NCBI GenBank assembly: GCA_024408235.1
Contig: JAKSVF010000007.1
Span: 1 to 58,207 of the forward strand
Origin: Bacilli bacterium
GTDB lineage: Bacteria; Bacillota_I; Bacilli_A; RFN20; CAG-826
Length of the DNA: 58,207 bases
Direction of reading: 5' to 3'
The notes beneath the pieces are model-generated. The model searched no databases, was not told where the DNA came from, and saw only the letters and a program-made list of their open reading frames with translations. Positions within the stretch are counted from its first letter, which is position 1. Each line of letters begins with the position of its first letter. This document shows, one piece after another, positions 36,100 to 45,660 of this stretch. Made by a program: the position numbers and the translations under genes.

Positions 36100-36196
36100 T
36101 ATTATGTAGTAATGATATTATGCCGTGGAACAAAGGCGTTCACCTATTTGATCTATGTAATCATCAGATACTAGTGGGATGCCTTTTTATTTTTTG
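36100..36196 (+). promoter_or_regulatory. glnA-operon leader with ANTAR-type hexaloop and terminator
   Basis: TATTAT at 36100-36105 is a likely -10. GAAC-[AAAGGC]-GUUC at 36128-36141 is a hairpin with an A-N-N-G-N-N hexaloop. The loop plus its 3' arm, AAAGGCGUUC (36132-36141), pairs over 10 bp with GGAUGCCUUU (36177-36186), forming a terminator before a T-run. This mirrors the amt leader. No glutamine riboswitch core was found. The rest of 36000-36100 is AT-rich without a gene. Confidence 0.7.
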
Positions 36197-36210
36197 TAGG
36201 AGGTTGGCAT

Positions 36211-37278
36211 ATGAGTTACAGCAAAGAGGATGTAATCCAGTATATCGAGGAAGAGGACGTTAAGTTTATTCGCCTCGCTTTTTGCGATTTATTTGGAAAA
36301 GAGAAAAACATCTCAATAATGCCAAACATGCTTGAGGAAGTTTTTGAAAAAGGTCTTGAGATTGATGCTTCTTGCCTATGCGGTTATGAGGATTATTCAA
36401 AAATAGTATTGCACCCGGATCCATCAACAATATCCGTTCTTGCTTGGAGACCATCTCAGGGAAGAGTCGTGAGAATGTTCTCAAACATCACCGATGTAGA
36501 AGGAAAAACAATTGCAACGTCCCCTAGAGATATCCTCCAGAAAGTCATATCCAAATATCCAGATACTGCATCAAGCATAAAAATTAAAACAGAGTTTGAG
36601 TTTTACCTCTTTAAGCTAGACGAAGAGGGGTATGAAACAACAATCCCATATGACGATGCCGGATTTATGGATGTAGCGCCTTTAGATAAAGGCGAAAACA
36701 TCAGACGAGAGGTTTGCCTATATTTAAGCGCGATGGATATCGAGACCTCCGGCTCTCATCATTCATGTGGGCCTGGCCAGAATAGAATCACCCTATCAAG
36801 CGCCTCCCCACTAGTCGCTGCCGAGCGCTCAATCACATTCGAAGGGGTTGTCAAAAACGTCTCAAGCAAGAATGGATTATCCGCAAACTTTGAGCATTAT
36901 CCAATAGAAGGGGGACCAGTATCTAAAAACACGATCACAATCACCGCTGACCCATCTTTGATAGATGAGTATTACGCCGCTTTAAAGAAAAACCTAGATG
37001 AAGTTTATCTCTTCTTGAATAACACGCCATATCTTTATCCGGATTATGACGAGGACAAGAATGTGGCCAAATCAGCATCTGAAATTAAAGTAACAAGAAT
37101 CTCATCAAATGCTAATTTCTATTTTGTAATTGCCGCAATTATCGGGGCAATTGCTGCAAAAACCACATCAAATAAAGCTAAAGCAACGTCTTTAGAGAAA
37201 GCGAAAAAGATCACGAGCAAATCCTCGATTGTCAAAGAATTGTTTCCAAATGAGGTAATCGCCGAATACACAAAATAA
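36211..37278 (+). CDS. Short degenerate glutamine synthetase homologue
   Basis: 355 residues, against about 440 for GlnA. GS fold elements remain: IRLAFCDLFG, the E-x-E pair at 128-130 (TEFEF) and SSNANFYFVIAA near 298-309, equivalent to the SSANPYLAFAA region. Catalytic motifs are damaged: the HHEVAPGQNEI-type block reads SHHSCGPGQNRIT (182-194), replacing two metal-ligand Glu by Ser and Arg, and the NGSGMH nucleotide motif is not recognisable. It is probably not a working synthetase. Cotranscribed with the ANTAR regulator and gltBD, so a sensing role is plausible but unproven. Confidence 0.75.
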   Translation: MSYSKEDVIQYIEEEDVKFIRLAFCDLFGKEKNISIMPNMLEEVFEKGLEIDASCLCGYEDYSKIVLHPDPSTISVLAWRPSQGRVVRMFSNITDVEGKTIATSPRDILQKVISKYPDTASSIKIKTEFEFYLFKLDEEGYETTIPYDDAGFMDVAPLDKGENIRREVCLYLSAMDIETSGSHHSCGPGQNRITLSSASPLVAAERSITFEGVVKNVSSKNGLSANFEHYPIEGGPVSKNTITITADPSLIDEYYAALKKNLDEVYLFLNNTPYLYPDYDEDKNVAKSASEIKVTRISSNANFYFVIAAIIGAIAAKTTSNKAKATSLEKAKKITSKSSIVKELFPNEVIAEYTK

Positions 37279-37313
37279 AACTTGAATAACGTCAGAAGAG
37301 AAAGGAGGAAAAC

Positions 37314-37934
37314 ATGCAGCTAAAAGAACACGCCTACAAGATATTGGTCGTATCTAGTAGCGATCGCATGGCGGCCGCGCTAGCAAAGATCATCGTTAGC
37401 ACGAATCTTTCTAACCCCGTTGTTGCATCCTCCATTCCTCAGGCGAAACGTTTGGTGGTGGAAAGGACATTCGATTTCATGATCATATCATCGCCTGTTG
37501 GCCATGATAATCCAATCGAGTTTGCTATAGACACTCACGAGGAATGCGGAACGGGAATCATCATCCTGACTAGAGATAGCGAGTATGAGGAAACATATGA
37601 CAAGACGCATGAATACGGAATTCTAACTCTATCAAAACCAACTCCGACCGAGTTATTCATTCAAGCGTTGCGGATGCTCACATCATCTAAAACCAAAATG
37701 GAATTATCCAAGCTTAAATCTCCATCAAGCATGACATTGAAGGATAAGATGGAAGAGATACGAATTACGAATGAAGCAAAGCTTCTTTTGATGAAATACG
37801 AAAAACTGAGCGAAGGGGACGCTCATAAACAAATACTCAAAACAGCGATGGATTACCGCCTTTCAAAAAGTGAGGTCGCCCATCAAATAATAGAAAAATA
37901 TTCCACGAGAAGAGGGGGTAACGCAAATGAATAG
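37314..37934 (+). CDS. ANTAR-domain RNA-binding antitermination regulator
   Basis: 206 residues; AGGAGG before ATG 37314. The N-terminal part looks like a receiver domain without a clear phospho-acceptor pattern (KILVVSSSDRMAAALAKII ... IIILTRDS). The C-terminus is an ANTAR helical bundle: NEAKLLLMKYEKLSEGDAHK followed by ILKTAMDYRLSKSEVAHQI. ANTAR proteins bind paired hexaloop hairpins and prevent termination; NitR-like ones control glutamine and glutamate synthesis in clostridia. Overlaps gltB by 8 bases. Candidate targets lie in the glnA and amt leaders of this island. Confidence 0.85.
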   Translation: MQLKEHAYKILVVSSSDRMAAALAKIIVSTNLSNPVVASSIPQAKRLVVERTFDFMIISSPVGHDNPIEFAIDTHEECGTGIIILTRDSEYEETYDKTHEYGILTLSKPTPTELFIQALRMLTSSKTKMELSKLKSPSSMTLKDKMEEIRITNEAKLLLMKYEKLSEGDAHKQILKTAMDYRLSKSEVAHQIIEKYSTRRGGNANE

Positions 37935-40900
37935 AGAAGAAAGAGTAGGCTTATATGATCCTAGCTATGAACATGATGCATGTGGTATCGGAGCTATTGC
38001 CCAAATCAAAGGCATAAGAACTCATCAGACCATTAAAGACGCGCTTAACATATTAATCCATCTCGAGCATCGTGGTGGAACTGGCGCAGAAGATAATTCA
38101 GGCGATGGCGCGGGAATCTTAGTTCAGATACCGGATAAATTCTTTAGAAGTCAGATTCTTGGTTTTGAACTTCCGAAAGAAGGAGACTATGCGGTCGGCC
38201 AGTTATTCTTGTCGCCAAACGAGGCGATGAGAGAAAAAGAAATCGCGCTCATTAACTCTTCATTTGTGGAAGAAGGAATAACGATCCTTGGCTATAGAAA
38301 TGTCCCAGTTGACACATATGGTATCGGAACAACCGCTCTTAAGGCGATGCCTTACATGGTTCAGGTGTTCTTGAAGAGACCGGATGATGTAGAAGCGGGG
38401 CTTGATTTTGAAAGAAAGCTCTATGTTGCTAGAAAAGTCATTGAGACAAAGACACTTAAGACGAGTTCCAAATTGTATTTCTGCTCTTTATCATCAAGGA
38501 CGATCATCTATAAGGGTATGCTCGTTTCAACTCAAGTCCGTGATTTCTATCTCGATTTGAAAAACACAAAATTCGAGACGGCAATCGCTTTGGTTCACTC
38601 GAGATTCTCCACAAACACCTTTCCATCTTGGGAGAAGGCACACCCGTATCGTTTCCTATGCCACAATGGTGAAATCAACACCATCAGAGGCAACACCAAC
38701 TCGGTCAGAGCTAGAGAAGGCTTATTTAAATCGGATTTATTTGGCAAGGATTTAGACAAGGTTATTCCTATTATCCCTAAGGAATCCTCGGACTCTGCTA
38801 TGTTCGATAATTTCTTTGAATTCAACTACCTTAACGGCAGAAGCCTTGAGGAAACAGTCATGATGACGATCCCGGAACCATGGGAAAAAGACTCTGGAAT
38901 GGATTCAAGACTAAAGGCATTTTATGAGTTTAACTCAACCTTCCAGGAACCATGGGATGGACCTGCATCCATCATTTTCTCAGATGGTATCAAAGTCGGC
39001 GCGTCTTTAGATAGAAACGGCTTAAGACCATCTCGTTATTACATCACAAAGGATGATTATCTTATTCTCTTCTCAGAAACCGGATCACTTCCAATTGACG
39101 AGAGCAACGTCTTAGAAAAGAGAAGACTTGAACCTGGCAAAATCCTTTTGGTCGACACCAAAGAAGGAAGAATCATCTCCAACGATGAGATAAAATCTCA
39201 TTACTCATCTCTTAAACCATATGAGAAGTGGACAAAGAACATTATCCATCTCGAGGATTTAGAAGATGAGAAAGTTGTTAAGCCTGAGTATGATGTTCAT
39301 CGTCTCCAGCACCAGAATAACTACACATATGACGAATTGATGGAAGGAATTCTTCCTCTTGCCGAAAACCATGCTGAGAAAGCGGTGGCCATGGGCAATG
39401 ACACCCCACTTGCCGTGTTAACGAAGAAAGAGTTCAACCTTTTCCAATTCTTTAAACAAAGATTTGCCCAAGTCACAAACCCTCCGATCGACTCAATCCG
39501 CGAAGAGATTGTCATGTCCAGTTTTGTCTATCTAGGAAAAGAAGGCAACCTTTTGAATCCAACACAGGAAAACACAAAGAGAGTTAGAATCGACAATCCT
39601 CTTCTCAGCAAAGCTGAATTCGCGAAGATCAAGAACTTATACGCCAGCAAAAAGATTAAGACTGAGATTATCTCTATCTGCTATGACTATAAGAAAGAGT
39701 CAATGACAGAGGCATTGGATAGAATATTCAAGGAATGCGATATAAAGATTAATGCAGGCGCATCAATTTTAGTTTTATCTGATAGAAATCAGAATGGAAT
39801 GGCTATCCCATCATTATTGGTGTCAAGCGCTCTTCATCAGCATTTAACTAGAAGACACATGAGAACCCATGTCTCAATCGTCTTAGAAGCGGCAGAGCCT
39901 CGTGAGATTCATCATTACGCCGCCCTCATCGGCTTCGGCGTTAACGCAATCTGCCCATATCTCGTTTATGAGACAATCGAGGAATATCAGAAGAGAGGCT
40001 ATATAAAGACTCCATTGAAGACAGCTCTTAAGAACTATGCAGAAGGTGCACTTAAGGCGATTTGCAAAATCATCTCCAAGATGGGCATCTCTACTATCCA
40101 GTCCTATTTAGGCGCGCAGATCTTTGAATGTATCGGTCTTTCAGATGAAGTAATCGCTAAATATTTCACCAACACCCCAAACTCAATCGGCGGTATTGGA
40201 ATCGAAGAAATCGAAGCAAATTACGTAAAAATCTATGAAAAAGCCCAGCAAAGAGGTGATGACACACTAGATTCAATCGGTCTACACGGATATAGAAACA
40301 AAGAAAATGAGCATATATACGATCCGCTCGCGATAATGTACCTTCAGTCCGCTTGTCAGACAGGCAATTACAAAGAGTACAAGGAATTTACATCGAGAAT
40401 TGACTCTAAAGTAATCAACATCAGAGACACTTTGAAATTCGACTTCCAAAATCCAATCGCGATTGAAGAAGTGGAACCGGTCGAATTGATTGTTGAGAGA
40501 TTTAAAACGGGTGCCATGTCATATGGTTCAATCTCAAAAGAAGCTCACGAATGTATGGCGATTGCCATGAACAGGCTCCACGCTAAATCAAATACAGGCG
40601 AAGGTGGTGAAGAACGTGAGAGATTCACGCTCGATGCAAACGGTGATAATCGCTCATCCGCCATTAAGCAAGTCGCTTCAGGCCGATTTGGCGTCACAAT
40701 CGAGTATTTAACGAACGCAAAGGAAATTCAGATTAAGATGGCCCAAGGAGCTAAGCCTGGCGAAGGCGGTCAGTTGCCTGGTCAGAAAGTTTTCCCTTGG
40801 ATTGCTAAGGCTAGACATTCAACTCCTGGTGTCTCGCTAATTTCGCCACCTCCTCATCACGACATTTATTCAATCGAAGACTTGGCACAACTAATATTTG

Positions 40901-42402
40901 ATTTGAAGAACGCTAATAGAGAAGCACGCATCTCCGTTAAACTAGTCGCAGAAGCTGGAGTTGGCACAATCGCAGCGGGTGTAGTTAAGACAGGCGCAAA
41001 CACAATCCTCATCTCGGGATATGATGGCGGAACTGGCGCTTCTCCTAGAACGAGCATCTATAACGCCGGCATCCCTTGGGAAATCGGTTTAGCAGAGACC
41101 CATCAGACATTGGTCATGAATGGTTTAAGAGATAGAGTCCGTTTGGAGACAGATGGAAAACTTTTAACCGGAAAAGACTTAGCGGTAGCTATCCTTTTGG
41201 GCGCGGAAGAGTTTGGATTTGCAACCGGACCGCTTATTGCAATGGGCTGCATCATGATGAGAGTGTGTAACCTCAACACTTGCCCAGTCGGCGTTGCAAC
41301 CCAAGACGAAAGACTTAGAGCGAGATTCAAAGGTAAGCCTGAATATGTCATGAACTTCATGCGCTTCATCGCAGAAGAATTAAGAGAATATATGGCTCTT
41401 CTCGGATTCAGAACCGTCGATGAAATGGTAGGCCACACTGAACTCTTATCACTCAAGAAAGAATTCCGCGGCAGAATCAATCCAAAGAGAATTCTCTTCA
41501 ACGCCAAGGTTGTTAATAAGGACTCAACATTCAAAGCGTATAAGATAAATCCACTCGATAACACCATTGATTACCGTGTTCTCCTGCCTTTATCTAAAGC
41601 CGCAATCAACGGAACAATGGGTGAAATCATCGATATTGAGATATCTAACGTCAATAGATCATTTGGAACCCTTTTATCTAATGAAATAACGAAGATTTAT
41701 GGAGAAAATGGCCTAAAAGATGACTCAATAACCATTAATGCAGTCGGAAATGCCGGCAACTCATTTGGCGCATTCTTGGCAAAAGGCGTTTCAATATCAG
41801 TTACTGGAGACGCTAACGATTATCTTGGCAAAGGGTTGTCAGGAGGAAAGATTGCAGTCAAGAAATCTCCAGCCGCAACTTTTGATTCAAGCGAGAATAT
41901 CATCTGCGGAAACGTTGCTTTATATGGAGCCACATCCGGCGAATGCTATTTAGACGGAATCGCTGGCGAAAGATTTGGTGTCCGTAACTCTGGCGCTAAG
42001 ATTGTATCCCTTGGCTGTGGTCAACATGGCCTTGAATATATGACTGGTGGCGTTGCCCTTATCTTAGGAAAGGTTGGAAGAAACTTTGCTGCCGGTATGT
42101 CTGGCGGTGTCGCCTATGTATATGGCCTTGAGAATAAGGCTATGGTCAACACTGAACTCGCCAAGCTCCTGCCATTAACCAACGAGGACGTTGAGATAAT
42201 CAAAGAACTCATGAGTGAGCATATAACAAGAACATCATCTAAGAGGGTTGAAGAACTTCTTGAATCGTTTGATAAGAACGAGTACTTCAAAGTCTTGCCA
42301 AATGACTACGCAAGGATGGTTTCGCTTATTTCAAAGCACAGAGCAAATGGGGATTCCAATCCGGAACTAGCTGCTTTTGAAGAATTTATGGGAGGACATT
42401 AA
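37927..42402 (+). CDS. gltB: Glutamate synthase, large (alpha) subunit
   Basis: 1491 residues, full length. C19 (HDACGIGA) is the N-terminal nucleophile after an 18-residue propeptide. The glutaminase domain is followed by a central domain, the FMN domain with KPGEGGQLPGQKV, the 3Fe-4S Cys cluster (CNLNTCPVG) and the C-terminal beta-helix GXGXG repeats. It converts 2-oxoglutarate and glutamine to two glutamate, with electrons from GltD. GOGAT makes sense only with a real glutamine synthetase, which is not the degenerate homologue here, so one should exist elsewhere in the genome. Confidence 0.95.
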   Translation: MNREERVGLYDPSYEHDACGIGAIAQIKGIRTHQTIKDALNILIHLEHRGGTGAEDNSGDGAGILVQIPDKFFRSQILGFELPKEGDYAVGQLFLSPNEAMREKEIALINSSFVEEGITILGYRNVPVDTYGIGTTALKAMPYMVQVFLKRPDDVEAGLDFERKLYVARKVIETKTLKTSSKLYFCSLSSRTIIYKGMLVSTQVRDFYLDLKNTKFETAIALVHSRFSTNTFPSWEKAHPYRFLCHNGEINTIRGNTNSVRAREGLFKSDLFGKDLDKVIPIIPKESSDSAMFDNFFEFNYLNGRSLEETVMMTIPEPWEKDSGMDSRLKAFYEFNSTFQEPWDGPASIIFSDGIKVGASLDRNGLRPSRYYITKDDYLILFSETGSLPIDESNVLEKRRLEPGKILLVDTKEGRIISNDEIKSHYSSLKPYEKWTKNIIHLEDLEDEKVVKPEYDVHRLQHQNNYTYDELMEGILPLAENHAEKAVAMGNDTPLAVLTKKEFNLFQFFKQRFAQVTNPPIDSIREEIVMSSFVYLGKEGNLLNPTQENTKRVRIDNPLLSKAEFAKIKNLYASKKIKTEIISICYDYKKESMTEALDRIFKECDIKINAGASILVLSDRNQNGMAIPSLLVSSALHQHLTRRHMRTHVSIVLEAAEPREIHHYAALIGFGVNAICPYLVYETIEEYQKRGYIKTPLKTALKNYAEGALKAICKIISKMGISTIQSYLGAQIFECIGLSDEVIAKYFTNTPNSIGGIGIEEIEANYVKIYEKAQQRGDDTLDSIGLHGYRNKENEHIYDPLAIMYLQSACQTGNYKEYKEFTSRIDSKVINIRDTLKFDFQNPIAIEEVEPVELIVERFKTGAMSYGSISKEAHECMAIAMNRLHAKSNTGEGGEERERFTLDANGDNRSSAIKQVASGRFGVTIEYLTNAKEIQIKMAQGAKPGEGGQLPGQKVFPWIAKARHSTPGVSLISPPPHHDIYSIEDLAQLIFDLKNANREARISVKLVAEAGVGTIAAGVVKTGANTILISGYDGGTGASPRTSIYNAGIPWEIGLAETHQTLVMNGLRDRVRLETDGKLLTGKDLAVAILLGAEEFGFATGPLIAMGCIMMRVCNLNTCPVGVATQDERLRARFKGKPEYVMNFMRFIAEELREYMALLGFRTVDEMVGHTELLSLKKEFRGRINPKRILFNAKVVNKDSTFKAYKINPLDNTIDYRVLLPLSKAAINGTMGEIIDIEISNVNRSFGTLLSNEITKIYGENGLKDDSITINAVGNAGNSFGAFLAKGVSISVTGDANDYLGKGLSGGKIAVKKSPAATFDSSENIICGNVALYGATSGECYLDGIAGERFGVRNSGAKIVSLGCGQHGLEYMTGGVALILGKVGRNFAAGMSGGVAYVYGLENKAMVNTELAKLLPLTNEDVEIIKELMSEHITRTSSKRVEELLESFDKNEYFKVLPNDYARMVSLISKHRANGDSNPELAAFEEFMGGH

Positions 42403-42403
42403 T

Positions 42404-43822
42404 ATGGGAAAGAATACAGGATTCTTAGATTATCCTCGTCTCAATAAGAACGAGTTATCAGTCGAAGAGAGAATTAAGAACTTCAACGATTTCCACACTC
42501 CATATGACGAGAAGACTCAGAAAGAACAGGCTGCTAGATGCATGAACTGCGGTGTTCCTTTTTGCCAGAGTGCGATGAAGGTCAACAACAGAAACGTTGG
42601 CTGTCCTTTATCAAACCTCATCCCAGAATGGAATCACCTCATTTATATGGGTTTATATGAGGAGGCTTATAAAAGACTTGCGAAAACCGCGCCATTCCCT
42701 GAATTTACAGGCAATGTATGCCCAGCTTTATGCGAAGCGTGTTGCTCTTGCTCAATAAACGGCGATTCAGTTGGAGTTAAGGCTAATGAGCTTTTCGTAA
42801 TTGAAGAAGCCTTCAAGAATGGATGGATCAAGCCTAATAGAAACATCGTTAGGAACAAGATTAGGGTCGCAGTAGTGGGTTCTGGTCCTGCAGGGCTTTC
42901 TGCCGCTAAGCATTTAAACGACAGGGGTTACTATGTAACGGTATTTGAGAAGAATGACCGTTTCGGTGGACTCTTAACGTACGGCATCCCTAACATGAAA
43001 CTCGAGAAAAGCGTTGTAGAACGTCGAATCAAAATGTTGTCGGACGAAGGCATAGTGTTTGTAAACAACACAAAGATCGGCACCGACTATTCGATGGAAA
43101 ACCTGAGAAAGGATTATGATGAGATCATCTTTGCCTGCGGAACTTCAGAAGCTAGACGCTTGAAGGCAAAAGGAGTGGAGAAAGAAGGCGTGTATTACGC
43201 ACTCGACTTCTTAACAAAGACAACAAAGAATCTCCTTGACGAGAAGAAATTTGAAATCGATTGCAAAGATAAAGACGTCGTCATCCTCGGTGGTGGAGAT
43301 ACCGGAAATGACTGTGTTGGCACCGCAGTGAGAGAAGGGGCCAAGTCAATCACCCTTTTAGAAATCATGAAAGAACCTCCGGAAACAAACACTCTTCCAT
43401 GGCCAAACTATCCAAACGGAAAGAAGACTGATTATGGTGTATTTGAGGCTAATACTGTTTATGGGCATGACATCAGAAGATATGAGACAACAATCGATGA
43501 GGTTTTAGGAGACGATAAAGTCGACGGAGTTGTCATTAAAAAGGTGAATTTCCAAAATGGAAAATTCATTGATATCGAAGGCAGTAAGGAGACGATTCCA
43601 TGCGATATCTTGATTGTATCTATGGGATTTGTTGGAACTTCAATCGAAGACGCTCTGTCATATGGAATGGAATCGTTTATGAACCGCATCAAACTCGATG
43701 GTTTCAGATATGATGACAAAATCTCAGTGTGCGGTGACATGAAGTCCGGCCAAAGCCTGGTTGTTCTCGCGGAGAAAGATGGAATTGACTGCGCTGAATA
43801 CGTAATCTCTAAGCATAATTAA
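42404..43822 (+). CDS. gltD: Glutamate synthase, small (beta) subunit
   Basis: 472 residues from ATG 42404, preceded by GGAGG at 42391-42395. N-terminal Cys motifs for two 4Fe-4S clusters (CMNCGVPFCQ and CPALCEACC), then FAD binding (GSGPAGLSAA) and NAD(P)H binding (LGGGDTGNDCVGTA). It passes electrons from NADPH to GltB. One base separates it from the gltB stop. The 63 bases after it show no clear terminator, and repeat copy 2 follows. Confidence 0.95.
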   Translation: MGKNTGFLDYPRLNKNELSVEERIKNFNDFHTPYDEKTQKEQAARCMNCGVPFCQSAMKVNNRNVGCPLSNLIPEWNHLIYMGLYEEAYKRLAKTAPFPEFTGNVCPALCEACCSCSINGDSVGVKANELFVIEEAFKNGWIKPNRNIVRNKIRVAVVGSGPAGLSAAKHLNDRGYYVTVFEKNDRFGGLLTYGIPNMKLEKSVVERRIKMLSDEGIVFVNNTKIGTDYSMENLRKDYDEIIFACGTSEARRLKAKGVEKEGVYYALDFLTKTTKNLLDEKKFEIDCKDKDVVILGGGDTGNDCVGTAVREGAKSITLLEIMKEPPETNTLPWPNYPNGKKTDYGVFEANTVYGHDIRRYETTIDEVLGDDKVDGVVIKKVNFQNGKFIDIEGSKETIPCDILIVSMGFVGTSIEDALSYGMESFMNRIKLDGFRYDDKISVCGDMKSGQSLVVLAEKDGIDCAEYVISKHN

Positions 43823-43966
43823 CGCAATCGGTGCGAAGCGTTACAGACGCCGTTGTGCAAGATTATTGTGTCTAATGCGGATAATAAAACCGGCCCTGCA
43901 GCGCTGCAAGGCCGGCCCTTCCCGCTCCCACTTGCCATGAGGGAAGGATAGGTCTATACTACGACT

Positions 43967-44009
43967 GAGCGTGGGAACTCAGAGGTAGGATTCGTCCTAC
44001 TTCTTTTTG
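43967..44009 (+). ncRNA. Candidate antisense antitoxin RNA, copy 2
   Basis: Same sequence and promoter as copy 1: TTGCCA (43932-43937), 17 bases, TATACT (43955-43960), ending at the GTAGGA/TCCTAC hairpin. Because sequences match, either RNA could act on both peptide mRNAs. Confidence 0.6.
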
Positions 44010-44068
44010 TTCCCTAGCTCAGCTAGTATCAGGAGCACGATGATCAGGATGATTACCGCATCCGACAT
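43997..44068 (-). CDS. Small hydrophobic peptide, type I toxin-like, copy 2
   Basis: 23 residues identical to the product at 32234-32305, with the same AAGGAGG ribosome site. Single membrane helix and Lys tail. See copy 1 for the reasoning. Confidence 0.65.
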   Translation of the reverse strand: MSDAVIILIIVLLILAELGNKKK

Positions 44069-44241
44069 CACGCCTCCTCCTTTCCTTGCCCATGAGGCCT
44101 GGAGCGGCTGTTTGGGAGCATTTCATGAACATGCCCTCCACTAATAAATAGAGGAGTTTTCCTGATTTTTTACCAAAAACTTTTTATTTGCATAAGAAAA
44201 ACCCCAATTAGTGCACTAATGATAGCGAGGGTAATTTCACT

Positions 44242-44288
44242 CGAAAAATAGGGCATAACTTCCAGTTGATTAGTCTAGAGGTTATGCC
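44242..44288 (-). terminator. Terminator of the DUF4143 ATPase gene
   Basis: GGCATAAC (44252-44259) pairs with GTTATGCC (44281-44288); minus-strand reading ends in a T-run. Confidence 0.75.
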
Positions 44289-44297
44289 TTTTCTTAA

Positions 44298-45539
44298 TTA
44301 CAAGCATTTTATTGGGAAAGCATATATACCGTGACTAATTCTGTATGGTTCTTCAGTTGTACAAATAATGCATTCACCGTTAATTTCATATTTAGTCTTC
44401 GCAAGTTGTTTGAAGCCTTTTATATCATCAGCTGAAAACTTCTTTCCAGATTTACACTCTATTAAATCTAACTTGCCATCATTAAGAATTATTAGATCAA
44501 TTTCGTTTTGATTATTATCTCTATAGAAAAACATTTTAGGTTCTATTCCCATATTAATATAAGATTTTCTTATTTCATTATGAATATATGTTTCAACCAT
44601 CCTACCTTTAAATGTTGATTTCTTTAATGAGGATGGAGAATCCACTCCTAATAGATAACAAGCCAATCCTGTATCATTGAAATACAGTTTATTTCGCTTT
44701 ATTATTCTTTTATTTATTGAATCCTCATAATAAGGTGGTAATAATCTAATAATATCTCCTGTAACAGCAATTGATACCCAAGAAGTTATTGTATTTTTAT
44801 CAACACCTAATGTTTTTGCAATATTATCGGGTATATATTCTTCTCCAGTTAATGACGCTAATATTTTAAGCATATTCTCAAATTTTTGTTTATCCTTAAG
44901 ATTGATTAATTGAGAAACATCTCTTTCAATATATGTTTTTGTATAGTTTGAATAATAGTTTTTAATAGGTTTACCTTCTATCTCCCATCTTGCAGGATAA
45001 AAACCTCGTACTATAGACTCATATAATCTATCATCGTCTAAATCTCTTTTTTCAGCGATATTAAATAATCTATCATTATCAATAGTAAAGTTTTGTTCAT
45101 TCCATTTATTTATTTCGCATTGAGATAGTGGAGCCATTTCAATGACGCCAACCCTTCCTGACATTGATTCACTAACTTCCTTCATTAAATTAAATTTTTG
45201 CGAACCGGTCAATATATACATGCCATTTGCAGATTGACTACCTTTCAATTTTTTCTCTTTATTTACAACTGCTTCTATCTCTATAAATATCTCTTGTACC
45301 CTTTGAACTTCATCAAGTATTAACGGTGCTTTATATTTCTCTATAAATTTCTTTGGATTTTCCTTTGCTTCGGCTAGTAAATCTGTATCGTCAAAGGTTA
45401 AATATGTATAACCTTTTTCTTTTTCAAAATAAGAAACTAATGTTGTCTTTCCAACTTGTCTTGCACCGGTAATTAAAGTTACAGCATACTCATCAACACA
45501 TTGAATAACTGACTTTAAAATATTTCTATTATATAGCAT
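44298..45539 (-). CDS. AAA-family ATPase with DUF4143 domain
   Basis: 413 residues from ATG 45539 (GGAAGGTG upstream); the -10 TATAAT is nearby. Walker A ARQVGKTT, Walker B PLILDEVQRV, and sensor GSQKFNLM make the AAA_14 core. The DUF4143 tail ends with a nuclease-like NEIDLIILNDGKLDLIECKS. Such proteins are common and often found on mobile segments; their role is unclear. It is clearly more AT-rich than its neighbours and sits between repeat copy 2 and a broken XRE gene, suggesting recent acquisition. Confidence 0.82.
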   Translation of the reverse strand: MLYNRNILKSVIQCVDEYAVTLITGARQVGKTTLVSYFEKEKGYTYLTFDDTDLLAEAKENPKKFIEKYKAPLILDEVQRVQEIFIEIEAVVNKEKKLKGSQSANGMYILTGSQKFNLMKEVSESMSGRVGVIEMAPLSQCEINKWNEQNFTIDNDRLFNIAEKRDLDDDRLYESIVRGFYPARWEIEGKPIKNYYSNYTKTYIERDVSQLINLKDKQKFENMLKILASLTGEEYIPDNIAKTLGVDKNTITSWVSIAVTGDIIRLLPPYYEDSINKRIIKRNKLYFNDTGLACYLLGVDSPSSLKKSTFKGRMVETYIHNEIRKSYINMGIEPKMFFYRDNNQNEIDLIILNDGKLDLIECKSGKKFSADDIKGFKQLAKTKYEINGECIICTTEEPYRISHGIYAFPIKCL

Positions 45540-45660
45540 ATCATCACCTTCCTTCGAAAATATTATACAGGATTGCAACTCACGTTTCTACTACTTTCAG
45601 TATTTTTGTGAGTTGATGTTTTGCTGTTTTTGTAGTGTCGTATTTTTCTCTAGCAATTGA

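Larger units (their letters stand above)
43886..44184. repeat. 299-bp direct repeat, copy 2 (type I toxin-antitoxin-like unit)
   Basis: Matches 32123-32421 along its length by eye, 11,763 bases away in the same orientation. With copy 1 it brackets asnB, amt, glnA-like, ANTAR, gltB and gltD. After 9 mostly different bases the shared AAGAAAAACCCCA is the left half of the terminator that follows copy 1, here truncated. Homologous recombination between the copies would remove the whole 11.8-kb nitrogen segment. Together with 44185-44241 it fills the gap to the ATPase terminator. Confidence 0.9.

Noticed and set aside
36100-36196. Glutamine riboswitch upstream of the glnA-like gene
   Set aside because: CGUUCACC resembles part of the motif, but the conserved GGAAGUAGG core is absent; the hexaloop-terminator overlap explains the leader better.
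32123-44184. Composite transposon formed by the two repeats
   Set aside because: No transposase, no terminal inverted repeats and no target-site duplication are visible; the repeats encode a toxin-like unit instead.
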